Source: Verrucomicrobiia bacterium (GTDB lineage: Bacteria > Verrucomicrobiota > Verrucomicrobiia > Limisphaerales > UBA11358). Taken from it: 64,000 nt of DNA. The DNA lies in contig JARLJW010000034.1 in the NCBI GenBank assembly GCA_031290985.1, positions 1 through 64,000 of the forward strand, given 5' to 3'. The notes under the pieces are model-generated. The model was not told the DNA's origin. It was given only the letters and a program-made list of their open reading frames with translations, and searched no databases. The translations under genes and the position numbers were made by a program. This document shows, piece after piece, positions 31,288 to 39,066 of the stretch (its first letter is position 1; every line of letters starts with the position of its first letter).

Positions 31288-32172
31288 ATGGAATTACGCC
31301 ATCTCCGTTACTTTGTGGCCGTGGCCGAGGAGGAAAATGTCTCCAAGGCCGCGCTGAAGCTGCATGTCTCGCAGCCGGGCATCAGCCGGCAAATGCGCGA
31401 TCTCGAAGATGAAATTGGCTTTCCGCTGTTTGAGCGGAGCGCCAAATCCGTGCGGTTGACGGCAGCGGGAAAGGTTTTTCTCAGCGGAGCATGTGAAGTT
31501 TTGGAACAGACCGAAGCGGTCGTGAAAAAAGCCCGCGCCGCGGCGGGCGGCACCACGGGGGAGATCAACGTGGGTTATGCGCCGTCGTTGACGGTGCAGA
31601 TACTGCCGCAGGTGTTGCGGGCGTTTCAGGAACAATTTCCGCAGGTGCGCGTGGCGTTGCATGATCTGTCTTCTGAAGAAATGTTGATGCAGCTCGGCAC
31701 GAAGAGATTGCAGGTCGCGCTAACTGTGCGGCCGACCGGGAAGATGATGCGTGGGCTTTCTTTTTTGGAACTGGCCCGCTACGCAATGATGGTGGCGGTT
31801 GCCCCCGGCCATCCGCTGGCGAAGCTGAAAGCCATCACCCTCCAGCAGGTGGCACCAGAGCCGTTGATCGGCCTGAGCCGGAAGGATTATCCGGAATATC
31901 ACGTCGAGACCAGAAAGCTGTTTGCCGCCGTCGGGCGCAAGCCGAACTTTGCCGAGGAACACGAAGGCGGCACCAGCATCATCGCCGCAGTGGAAGCCGG
32001 GCGGGGCATCGCACTGGTGCCGAGCAGCCAGGCGTGCATCGTGGGGACGCGGGTGAAGCTGCTGCCGCTGAAACCCGCCTTGCCACCGATTCTCGTGGGC
32101 GCGGTATGGCTCAAGGAAAATGAATCAGAACTGGTAAAACGATTTATCGCGGCGGCATCACCGGTAAAGTAG
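31288..32172 (+). CDS. LysR-family transcriptional regulator
   Basis: A 294-residue LTTR. The N-terminal winged helix-turn-helix is plain (MELRHLRYFVAVAEEENVSK, AALKLHVSQPGISRQ, RDLEDEIGFPLFERS). The remaining ~200 residues are the periplasmic-binding-like effector domain (GEINVGYAPSLTVQILPQVL...). The start at 31288 matches family N-termini. It is divergent from the pirin operon and, by LTTR convention, probably regulates it and itself in response to a redox or phenolic effector. Its last 29 bp overlap the convergent small membrane gene. Confidence 0.93.
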   Translation: MELRHLRYFVAVAEEENVSKAALKLHVSQPGISRQMRDLEDEIGFPLFERSAKSVRLTAAGKVFLSGACEVLEQTEAVVKKARAAAGGTTGEINVGYAPSLTVQILPQVLRAFQEQFPQVRVALHDLSSEEMLMQLGTKRLQVALTVRPTGKMMRGLSFLELARYAMMVAVAPGHPLAKLKAITLQQVAPEPLIGLSRKDYPEYHVETRKLFAAVGRKPNFAEEHEGGTSIIAAVEAGRGIALVPSSQACIVGTRVKLLPLKPALPPILVGAVWLKENESELVKRFIAAASPVK

Positions 32173-32287
32173 AAGCGGCGTTATCCGGGTCTTTGCCGAA
32201 ATACCAGAAGAGCGCCATCACGATGACGGGAAAGAGCAGAATGGCGAGCAGCAGCAGGCGGGTGCGGGTGACGGGTTTCATCGTCAT
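32144..32287 (-). CDS. Small single-pass membrane protein coupled to the desulfurase
   Basis: A 47-residue protein with one transmembrane helix (LLLLAILLFPVIVMALFWYF) and a polar C-terminus. Its ATG overlaps the stop of the cysteine desulfurase gene (ATGA at 32284-32287), which strongly suggests that it is translated. The 3' end overlaps the convergent lysR gene by 29 bp. No family recognised. Confidence 0.55.
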   Translation of the reverse strand: MTMKPVTRTRLLLLAILLFPVIVMALFWYFGKDPDNAASTLPVMPPR

Positions 32288-33420
32288 GCCTTGTGCTGCA
32301 TTTCCCCATGCACTTTTACGATGGCTTTGAGCAGGGCCTCCCATTCAGGTTCGGTCGTTTCCCAGCCGGCGCTCATGCGGACGGCGCGCTGGGCGTGGGC
32401 GGATTTGAAACCCATCGCGGACAGGACGTGTGACGGTTCCTCTTTGCCCGTGGTGCAGGCGGACCCGGTGCTGACGGCGAAGCCGGCCTTGTCCAGGCGG
32501 ATGACCCATTGCGATTTGCGGTCGCCTTCGGGCATGAGGGCGGAAACTGTGTTCCACAGGCGCGGTTGGTTGTGACCGAGAATGGTCGCACCGGGCATGG
32601 CGCGGAGAAACTGGGCTTCAAAATTGTCGCGCCAGACCTTGCGCAGGAGATGTTCGCTGCGGGAGATCTGTTTCTCGCGCACTTCCAGCGCGGCCATCAT
32701 CGCGGCGATGATGGCGACGTTTTCCGTGCCCGCGCGCCGTCCGCCTTCCTGTTTGCCGCCGTGGAGCAGGGGAGTGAGTTGGCTGCGATGCGGAATCTTC
32801 AAGAAACCCACGCCGCGAGGTCCACCGAACTTGTGGGCCGCACCGCTGACGTAGTCACAATCGCCGAGGCCCTTGCAGGGCATCTTGCCGATGAATTGGA
32901 CGGCGTCGGTGAAGAACGGCACTTCGTAAGCCTGGCACATGGCGAGGATTTCCTGCCAAGGTTGGATGATGCCGGTCTCGTTGTTCGCGGCCATTACGGC
33001 GACGAGGCCGGGGCGTTCATCCGCGAATTCCGCCGTGAGCCATTCCATGTCGATCACGCCGTCGTGGGTGACGGGGATGTTTTTCACACGCTTGCCGAAA
33101 TAATGCTTCGAGGAATCATCGACGCAGGGATGTTCGATGGAAGAAACGAAAATCTTGTCCGTCGGTGCCAGCTTCTTGGCGAAATGGTGCATCACCGTGT
33201 TGTTGGCCTCGGTGGCACCGCTGGTCCAGACGAGGTCGAGCGGATGGCAGCCGAGATAGGCAGCGAGTTTTTCCCGCGCTTCGGCGAGGACGATGGCGGC
33301 CTTGGTGCCGGCCTGGTGCATGGACGACGGGTTGCCGCCGAGTTTCTCGGTGACATGCAACCACGCTTCGCGCGCCTCGCGCATCACGGGCGCCGTGGCG
33401 TTGTAATCGAAGTAAATCAT
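32284..33420 (-). CDS. Cysteine desulfurase (NifS/IscS type)
   Basis: A 378-residue class V PLP enzyme that removes sulfur from cysteine for Fe-S cluster or thionucleoside synthesis. Motifs are MIYFDYNATAPV at the N-terminus, the SGATEANN segment, HPCVDD with the cofactor-stacking His at 97, and K197 as the PLP Schiff base in SGAAHKFGGPRGVGF. The active-site cysteine is C322 in STGSACTTGKEEPSHVL. The ATG overlaps the mutY stop (ATGA, 33417-33420), so the two are translationally coupled; MutY itself is an Fe-S protein, a sensible pairing. No IscU or NifU scaffold gene is next to it. Confidence 0.94.
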   Translation of the reverse strand: MIYFDYNATAPVMREAREAWLHVTEKLGGNPSSMHQAGTKAAIVLAEAREKLAAYLGCHPLDLVWTSGATEANNTVMHHFAKKLAPTDKIFVSSIEHPCVDDSSKHYFGKRVKNIPVTHDGVIDMEWLTAEFADERPGLVAVMAANNETGIIQPWQEILAMCQAYEVPFFTDAVQFIGKMPCKGLGDCDYVSGAAHKFGGPRGVGFLKIPHRSQLTPLLHGGKQEGGRRAGTENVAIIAAMMAALEVREKQISRSEHLLRKVWRDNFEAQFLRAMPGATILGHNQPRLWNTVSALMPEGDRKSQWVIRLDKAGFAVSTGSACTTGKEEPSHVLSAMGFKSAHAQRAVRMSAGWETTEPEWEALLKAIVKVHGEMQHKA

Positions 33421-34559
33421 CGGTCTGACAGGATACTTTTCGCGGCGGCGCTGGCGAGTTTTTTATGGGCGCTGGAGAAGGCGAGCGCATCCAGCTCAGC
33501 CGGGGAAAACCAGGTGCCGGTTGTTTTAAGTGCGGTATTTTTAACGCGTAAATGAAACGCCTGTAAGGTGATGCGATAGCGGGTAATGGAATGTTTTACG
33601 GTGCAAAGCGGAACCAGTTCAGGGGCCGATGCTTTGAACTGGGCCTTGAAAAGGTCGCCCGGTTTCATGGGTGAGCCGTTGGTTTCAAAATTGGGAAACT
33701 CCCAGAGATGGGCGTTGACCACCCCAGCGGGGCGCTGTTGTACGAGGAATTTGCCGTTATGTTCGATCACAAAGGCGGTGAAATGTCGGGCGGTGGCCGC
33801 TTCGCGTTTACCGAGGTTGGGCAGTTCTTCCGTGCGGTTTTCTTTGAAGGCGACGCAGAGTTTTTTGACGGGGCAGACCAGACATTGCGGGCTGCGGGGG
33901 GTGCAAATGAGCGCGCCCAGTTCCATCAGCGATTGATTCAGAAACGAGCAGGCATTTTCCTCACGCAAAGAGCGCCAAGGACGCGAAGGGGAGAAGGCCT
34001 TTGCGGTCTTTGCGTCCTTGGCATGAGTCACGAGTTCTTCCGCCAGTTGCCAGAGCCATGCATTGGTTGCTTTCTCCTTCGGGTTTTCGGCGATGCCGAA
34101 GATGCGGGTCAGCACGCGGATGACGTTGCCATCAAGAATGGGCGCGGGGTGATTGAAGGCGATGCTGCAAATGGCCCCGGCGGTGTAACGGCCGATACCG
34201 GTCAACGCGAGCACGTCATCGAAGGATTCCGGGAATTTACCATCATGCTGAGCGACGATGGCTTGGGCGGCCTTTTGCAGATTGCGGACGCGGGTGTAAT
34301 AACCCAGCCCCTCCCAAAGTTTATGGAGCTTGTCGGGACTGGCGTTGGCGGCGTCGGCAATGGTCGGCAGCTCGGTCATCCAACGATTCCAGAAGGGGAT
34401 GACGGTCTTCACCTGTGTCTGTTGCAGCATAATCTCAGAGACCCAGATGGCGTAAGGATCGTGGGTGCGCCGCCACGGCAGGTCGCGGGCGTTGATGGCG
34501 AACCAGTCCAGCAGCAGCGGGACCAGTTTTCGCGGTTTGGATTTGTCGGCGGCAGGCAT
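33417..34559 (-). CDS. mutY: A/G-specific adenine DNA glycosylase with palindromic-repeat insertion
   Basis: About 380 residues. MutY removes adenine mispaired with 8-oxoguanine or guanine. Visible are the catalytic Glu in SEIMLQQTQV, the helix-hairpin-helix LTGIGRYTAGAI with Asp in ILDGNVIRVL, the four Fe-S cysteines in CTPRSPQCLVCPVKKLC (C-x6-C-x2-C-x5-C), and a C-terminal NUDIX-like 8-oxoG-recognition domain (KFLVQQRPAGVVNAHLWEFP). The ATG at 34559 is preferred over one at 34622. Between EELV and FLNQSLMELGA there are 28 extra residues (178-205; THAKDAKTAKAF...), encoded by an imperfect palindrome at 33945-34028. The reading frame is kept and the functional motifs are intact, so the enzyme may still be active. 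Confidence 0.93.
   Translation of the reverse strand: MPAADKSKPRKLVPLLLDWFAINARDLPWRRTHDPYAIWVSEIMLQQTQVKTVIPFWNRWMTELPTIADAANASPDKLHKLWEGLGYYTRVRNLQKAAQAIVAQHDGKFPESFDDVLALTGIGRYTAGAICSIAFNHPAPILDGNVIRVLTRIFGIAENPKEKATNAWLWQLAEELVTHAKDAKTAKAFSPSRPWRSLREENACSFLNQSLMELGALICTPRSPQCLVCPVKKLCVAFKENRTEELPNLGKREAATARHFTAFVIEHNGKFLVQQRPAGVVNAHLWEFPNFETNGSPMKPGDLFKAQFKASAPELVPLCTVKHSITRYRITLQAFHLRVKNTALKTTGTWFSPAELDALAFSSAHKKLASAAAKSILSDR
33974..34022. repeat. Palindromic element inserted in frame within mutY
   Basis: GCCAAGGACGCGAAG (33974-33988) pairs with CTTTGCGTCCTTGGC (34008-34022) with one mismatch. The flanking CGCAAAG words lie at 33964-33970 and, inverted, 33999-34005. The whole inserted block is about 33945-34028 (28 codons). 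Related words (CACGCAAAGGACGCAAAGG, 22849-22867; ACGCCAAGG, 22685 and nearby) occur in the repeat field upstream of the symporter. Confidence 0.8.
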
Positions 34560-34755
34560 TTGCTGACACACGAGATACACCAAAGACGTGAAAAATGAAC
34601 GGAGAAAGATTGAGCGAACCAATGTCGCGCGAAGAATGCGAGGTCGGCGAAGGGGATTTCACTTCGTCCGCTTCCCGGACTTCGCACGACATCTTTGTCG
34701 GTCATGCAGTAAAACCTTTGTGTCCTTTGGGGTTTTGTGGTTATGATTTTTCGCA

Positions 34756-35718
34756 GTGAAGCCGCTCACCATCCATACGTGCAAGCTGACCACTGATCAG
34801 GCGTCGGCGCTGGAGGCCGCGTTGCGCGCGCGGAACTGGAAACCGCGCACGGTGCCGTATGCGCGCTTTGCGTTTGAATCCGACAAGACGAACATCGTTT
34901 TTTATGAAAGCGGCAAGCTGGTGGTGCAGGGGAAGGGAACGCAGGAGTTCGTGGAATTCCTGCTGGAGCCGGAAATTCTCAAGGCCGTGAAGCTGGGCTA
35001 TGAAACGGTTTTGAATCCCGAGTTGCTGTTGCCACGGTTAGGGGTGGATGAAAGCGGCAAGGGCGATTTCTTCGGCCCGCTATGCATCGCGGGCGTTTAT
35101 GTGAACGAAGCGGTCATCACGGCGTGGAAGGACGTGGGCATCCGCGATTCCAAGAACATTTCCAGCGACAAGAGAATCCACGAGCTGGCCGATGTCATCC
35201 GCCACACGCCCGGGTGCGTGACGGATTCCGTGGTGGTGGGCAATGAGGCATACAACCGGCTCTACTCGAAGATGAAGAGCGTGAACACGCTGCTGGCGTG
35301 GGGCCATGCGCGCGTCATCGAGAACCTGATGGGCAAGCGTTACCAAATGAACCCGCCGCCGGTGAAGGCCATCAGCGACCAGTTTGCCGCGAGCAAGACG
35401 GTGATTGAAAAAGCATTGATGACCGCCGGGCGCGAGATTGAACTGGTGCAGCGGCACAAGGCAGAAGAGGACATTGCTGTGGCGGCGGCCTCCATCCTGG
35501 CGCGCGATGAATTTGTGAAGGGGCTGTCGAAGTTGGAGCACCAATTTCAGACGAAATTTCCCAAGGGCGCCGGCGCGTTAGTGGATGCGGCGGCGAAGCA
35601 ATTTGTCGAGGCGCGCGGGGCGGAGGAACTGGCGAAGATTTCCAAGCTGCATTTCCGGACGGCATTGCGGGCGCAAGGGCTGCCAGAACCGCCGAAGACG
35701 GAATGGCGGAAAAGGTGA
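34756..35718 (+). CDS. rnhC: Ribonuclease HIII
   Basis: A 320-residue RNase HIII that cleaves the RNA strand of RNA-DNA hybrids. It has the N-terminal TBP-like domain (about residues 1-85) and the type 2 RNase H core starting LGVDESGKGDFFGPL, where D98 and E99 are the first catalytic acids. IRDSKNIS and the later HKAEEDIAVAAASILARDEF supply the other parts of the site. GTG start at 34756, chosen because the protein then has the normal N-terminus; no ATG fits. Followed 10 bp later by the dehydrogenase gene. Confidence 0.94.
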   Translation: MKPLTIHTCKLTTDQASALEAALRARNWKPRTVPYARFAFESDKTNIVFYESGKLVVQGKGTQEFVEFLLEPEILKAVKLGYETVLNPELLLPRLGVDESGKGDFFGPLCIAGVYVNEAVITAWKDVGIRDSKNISSDKRIHELADVIRHTPGCVTDSVVVGNEAYNRLYSKMKSVNTLLAWGHARVIENLMGKRYQMNPPPVKAISDQFAASKTVIEKALMTAGREIELVQRHKAEEDIAVAAASILARDEFVKGLSKLEHQFQTKFPKGAGALVDAAAKQFVEARGAEELAKISKLHFRTALRAQGLPEPPKTEWRKR

Positions 35719-35727
35719 TCCTTTGTC

Positions 35728-36792
35728 ATGGGCAAGGAATTTAAAATCAGTCACGCGGAATTGGTCCGGATAATCTCAAAAGCATTGGCGGATGCTGGCA
35801 TGTCCGCGTCCGTCAATGCGATTGAAGCCGGGGTGATGGCGGAGGCGGATTTGCTTGGCGTGCCGTCGCATGGTGTCCGGATGTTGCCCGCGCTGATTGA
35901 GGGGATTCGCGATGGTCGCGTAAACGCCAACCCGCAGCTTAAAATCGTCCGTGAACGGCTGGCGACGTGTGTGCTAGATGGCGATAACGGGCCGGGCCGT
36001 TTTGTTTCGGTGCAGGCGATGCAGCACGCCATCGAGCGGGCGAAACACGCCGGCATTGGTGCCTGTCTCGCGACGCGCGTGTCGCATTGGGGGCGGGCTC
36101 ATGCCTATGCGTACCGGGCCGCGCAGGCGGGGATGATCGGTATCTGCACCACGAATGCCATTCCGAACATGCTGGCGTGGGGCTCCACGAAGCCGTTGCT
36201 GGGCAACAATCCGCTGGCCATTGCGGTGCCGCGCGGGCGCGGCCAGGAGCCCATCGTGCTGGACATGGCAATGAGCCAGGCGGCCATCGGCAAGATCAGA
36301 ACTTATTTGCGGGAGGGCAAAAGCGTGCCGGATGGTTGGGGTTTGGATTCGGCCGGCCGGCTCACCAATGATCCGGCGGCAATTCTTGGAGGCGGAAGAG
36401 TGCTGCCCTTTGGTGATCACAAAGGAGCCGGGTTGGCGCTGTTCATGGAACTGCTGACGGCGGCGCTGTCGGGCGGATTGTTCTCTTATGAGATTGCGCA
36501 GGCGGATGCGACGGGGTTGGACCCCGGTTCTTCCAAGCTGTTTCTCGCCCTAAATATCGAGGCGTTCGTGGATGCAGGGCGGTTTGGTGAACGGGTTCAG
36601 GACCTGGTCGCGTGGTTGCGCCAAGTTGAGCCCGGTCTGGAGATCACGCTGCCAGGCGAACGCGGGTGGCAGATGCGCGATCAATATTTAGCTGACGGCA
36701 TTCCCATCCACCCGGAGATTGTTGCGCAACTGGAGGCGATCGGGGTTTGCTTGGGTGAAGCTCTGGGCGTGAAATTCCCGCTTAAGGCGTGA
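35728..36792 (+). CDS. Malate/L-lactate/ureidoglycolate dehydrogenase family oxidoreductase
   Basis: A 354-residue member of the LDH2/MDG2 family (YlbC/ComC/YiaK-like), NAD(P)H-dependent reductases or dehydrogenases of 2-hydroxy- or 2-keto-acids, unrelated to classical Rossmann LDH. Family segments: EADLLGVPSHGVRMLP with the catalytic His, VSHWGRAHAYAYRAAQAGMIG, TTNAIPNMLAWGSTKPLLGNNPLAIAVP (in parts), and LPFGDHKGAGLALFMELL. Start at the ATG at 35728, 10 bp after rnhC, so probably cotranscribed. The substrate cannot be named. Confidence 0.9.
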   Translation: MGKEFKISHAELVRIISKALADAGMSASVNAIEAGVMAEADLLGVPSHGVRMLPALIEGIRDGRVNANPQLKIVRERLATCVLDGDNGPGRFVSVQAMQHAIERAKHAGIGACLATRVSHWGRAHAYAYRAAQAGMIGICTTNAIPNMLAWGSTKPLLGNNPLAIAVPRGRGQEPIVLDMAMSQAAIGKIRTYLREGKSVPDGWGLDSAGRLTNDPAAILGGGRVLPFGDHKGAGLALFMELLTAALSGGLFSYEIAQADATGLDPGSSKLFLALNIEAFVDAGRFGERVQDLVAWLRQVEPGLEITLPGERGWQMRDQYLADGIPIHPEIVAQLEAIGVCLGEALGVKFPLKA

Positions 36793-36897
36793 ACCTCACG
36801 CGCAGGTTTTGGTTTATTTGCTTCAAAACCGGTTTTTGTTGGGAAATTTCATTTGGCATGAGCCATGCAATCAAAACAGCGTCAACCCATGATGCTT

Positions 36898-37242
36898 ATG
36901 ATTCCGATCAAGATTCAATGTGGGTGCGGGCAGCGGTATGCGTTCAACGTGGAACCGATCTGTGGACGAATGCCTTCGCAGATAGCTTGTCCGGTGTGCG
37001 GCAGCGATGGCACCATTGCCGCCAACGAGGTCATCGCTTACGACCTGGCGGCCAGGCAATCGACGCATGACGACGGGAGAACGGGGGTGATGGTCTTTGC
37101 AGTGATGGGCTGCATGATCGCAGGGTTGGTCGGGGTGCTCAAGGCGTTCACCATGTCGGGCGGGGTTGATGTGTTGCTGTGCCTGCTGGGCGCGACAACC
37201 GCTTTCGGCATGGCGTTGTGCGTGTATTTTTGGAAACGGTGA
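36898..37242 (+). CDS. Zinc-ribbon membrane protein
   Basis: About 114 residues from the ATG at 36898 (MIPIKIQCGCGQRYAFNVEP), where I think the conserved part begins; an upstream ATG at 36865 adds 11 residues. Four cysteines (CGC near 8-10 and CPVC about 31-34) form a zinc-ribbon-like pair. They are followed by two predicted transmembrane helices (about 65-85 and 90-110). Many verrucomicrobial genomes encode short proteins of this design. Function unknown. Confidence 0.65.
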   Translation: MIPIKIQCGCGQRYAFNVEPICGRMPSQIACPVCGSDGTIAANEVIAYDLAARQSTHDDGRTGVMVFAVMGCMIAGLVGVLKAFTMSGGVDVLLCLLGATTAFGMALCVYFWKR

Positions 37243-37314
37243 ATGGGAAGAGCCGGTGCCTGTCGACCGGGTTTTAATTGTCTGTTTGGCGGAAATGCTT
37301 CACAGTGACTTTTT

Positions 37315-37518
37315 ATGAATGAAACGATCCAGTGGCCGGACGGTGCTTTTACAATCCAACAAGCGGTGGATTTGAATCCGGCGGTTCCCCAGCCGGTGAT
37401 CCGGAAAAAATTGGCGGAGGCGATGGCGGCCAAAACCATCATCCAGACGAAAAAGGGGGATGGGAAAGTTAAAGGCCAGTTTCAGGTGGTGAAACCCGGG
37501 GATGCGGTGGGAGCGTAA
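37315..37518 (+). CDS. Small hypothetical protein (possible winged-helix fold)
   Basis: A 67-residue basic protein. The pattern FTIQQAVDLNPAVPQPVIRKKLAEAM followed by KGDGKVKGQFQVV (given in pieces) looks like a helix-turn-helix/winged-helix hairpin, with an N-terminal helix-loop-helix and a C-terminal beta wing. I recall similar short proteins in related genomes, but they are uncharacterised. No operon partner is clear: it lies 72 bp after the zinc-ribbon gene and 68 bp before the pseudouridine synthase. Confidence 0.6.
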   Translation: MNETIQWPDGAFTIQQAVDLNPAVPQPVIRKKLAEAMAAKTIIQTKKGDGKVKGQFQVVKPGDAVGA

Positions 37519-37586
37519 CGGCGCAGCCCGTGGGGAATTATACAACAGGCTTTGCGGGAAGATTCACAATGCACTAACCTTGGGAA

Positions 37587-38402
37587 ATGGCGAAAACGAA
37601 ATTCATCGAACTGCCGGGCTGTGATTTGATTCTCATCATCTATGAGGATCGCTCGGTGCTGGCGATTGACAAGCCGCGCGGCTGGATGCTGGTGCCGGAT
37701 TCCTGGCGCAAGACGAACTGGAACCTGCAGACGGCGATCGATTCGTCGATCCGGGCGGATGATTTCTGGGCGCGCTCGCGCAACCTGACCTACCTGCGGC
37801 ATGTTCACCGGCTGGATGCGGACACGAGCGGCGTGATGCTTTTCGCCAAAAGCGAAGGGGCGATGCGGGCGATGGGCGACATGTTTGAATCGCGTCGGAT
37901 GGAGAAAACCTATCTGGCGGTGGTCGCGGGCGCGCCGAAAGCAACGGAATGGGTCTGTGACCTGCCGATCGGGCCGGATCCGGAAAAGTTCGGCAAGATG
38001 AAGGTGGATCGCGGCGAGGAGGGAAAGGAAGCGGAGACGTATTTTCGCGTGCTGACCGGCAATGAACGGTTCACGTTGATCGAGGCGAGTCCGTTGACGG
38101 GACGCACGCATCAAATCCGCCTGCACCTGGCGGAATCCGGCAGCCCCATCATGTGCGACGAAATTTATGGCCGGGTCGAAAAGGGATTTCGCCTCGGCCT
38201 GCGCGCGGTGCGGCTGGCTTACAAGGATACGTTCACGCGGCGGCCGGTGAACATCGTTGCGCCGGCGGAAAATTTCCTGAAGGAATTCGGGTTTAAACTG
38301 GGGCCGGAATTGCAATCGGCGAAATGGGTGCGTCCCCGGTTTGTGCCCAAGGAGGAAAAGGGGCAGGGCGGAAAGCCGCCGCTGCCCCAAGATAAAAAGT
38401 GA
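37587..38402 (+). CDS. RluA-family RNA pseudouridine synthase
   Basis: A 271-residue pseudouridine synthase. The catalytic Asp is D77 in HRLDADTSGVMLFAKS, preceded by the RluA/RsuA-type N-terminal LAIDKPRGWMLVP. Later motifs are EKTYLAVVAG and SPLTGRTHQIRLHLAESG. There is no S4 domain. It isomerises uridine in rRNA or tRNA; the target position is unknown. It converges on the thioredoxin-fold gene, with 9 bp between the stops and no obvious terminator. Confidence 0.93.
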   Translation: MAKTKFIELPGCDLILIIYEDRSVLAIDKPRGWMLVPDSWRKTNWNLQTAIDSSIRADDFWARSRNLTYLRHVHRLDADTSGVMLFAKSEGAMRAMGDMFESRRMEKTYLAVVAGAPKATEWVCDLPIGPDPEKFGKMKVDRGEEGKEAETYFRVLTGNERFTLIEASPLTGRTHQIRLHLAESGSPIMCDEIYGRVEKGFRLGLRAVRLAYKDTFTRRPVNIVAPAENFLKEFGFKLGPELQSAKWVRPRFVPKEEKGQGGKPPLPQDKK

Positions 38403-38411
38403 GCACCCAGT

Positions 38412-39002
38412 TTAGTAGTGGACGCTGCAGCCGTACGGCTTGGTTTGGGTGATGGTGACGGGTTTGCCGGCGAGCAGTTCGTCCACAGCCGCACGGACAT
38501 AATTTTTGGCGGTGCGTGGATCACCGAACGGTTCCGGGCGATTATCCATCGCGCCGTTGTAAGCGAGGTTGCCGTCCGCGGCTATGACAAAGACATGGGG
38601 AGTGGTTCGCATGTCGTAGAGGTAGCCGATGGTTCCGGCGGTGTCATCGATCCAAGCGGTCGCGTTGATCTTCAGGTCGGTCCATTCCTGCTGTGCCTGG
38701 GCGGTGGTACGGTGGCTGGAATTTTTGACATTAACGGAATTCACAAGGAGCCAGACGACGCCCTTTCCGGCAAGGTCCTTCTGCAACTCCTGCGCTGCGC
38801 CGCTGTTGTACTGGTTGTGGCAGAAGGGGCAGTCCGAGTTATAGGACTCGATGACAACGATCTTCCCCTTGTAGTCGGAGAGTTTGACGGTTTTGCCGTT
38901 GATGTCCGTGCCGGTGAAATCGGGCGCGGGTTTGCCGATCTCCACGGCGAACAAGGACGTCGCCAGAGTCAGCGCGGCCAGTAATGCGAAGGTTTTTTTC
39001 AT
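38412..39002 (-). CDS. Exported thioredoxin-fold (AhpC/TSA-like) protein
   Basis: A 196-residue periplasmic protein with a Sec signal peptide (cleavage near residue 19, SLFA|V) and a peroxiredoxin/thioredoxin fold. The redox motif is CPFC at 58-61 in YNSDCPFCHNQYN. Later features are the cis-Pro loop TTPHVFVI and a conserved C-terminal GCSVHY with a further cysteine. It is the last gene of a minus-strand run and lies 64 bp downstream of the DsbD/ScsB-like gene, its likely electron donor. The role, peroxide removal or disulfide reduction in the envelope, is inferred. Confidence 0.85.
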   Translation of the reverse strand: MKKTFALLAALTLATSLFAVEIGKPAPDFTGTDINGKTVKLSDYKGKIVVIESYNSDCPFCHNQYNSGAAQELQKDLAGKGVVWLLVNSVNVKNSSHRTTAQAQQEWTDLKINATAWIDDTAGTIGYLYDMRTTPHVFVIAADGNLAYNGAMDNRPEPFGDPRTAKNYVRAAVDELLAGKPVTITQTKPYGCSVHY

Positions 39003-39066
39003 GGTTTTGAATGGTTCAGGTTCAAAGCATCAGACGGAAAACAGTGTCTTATGGTTCAAATAAAAC

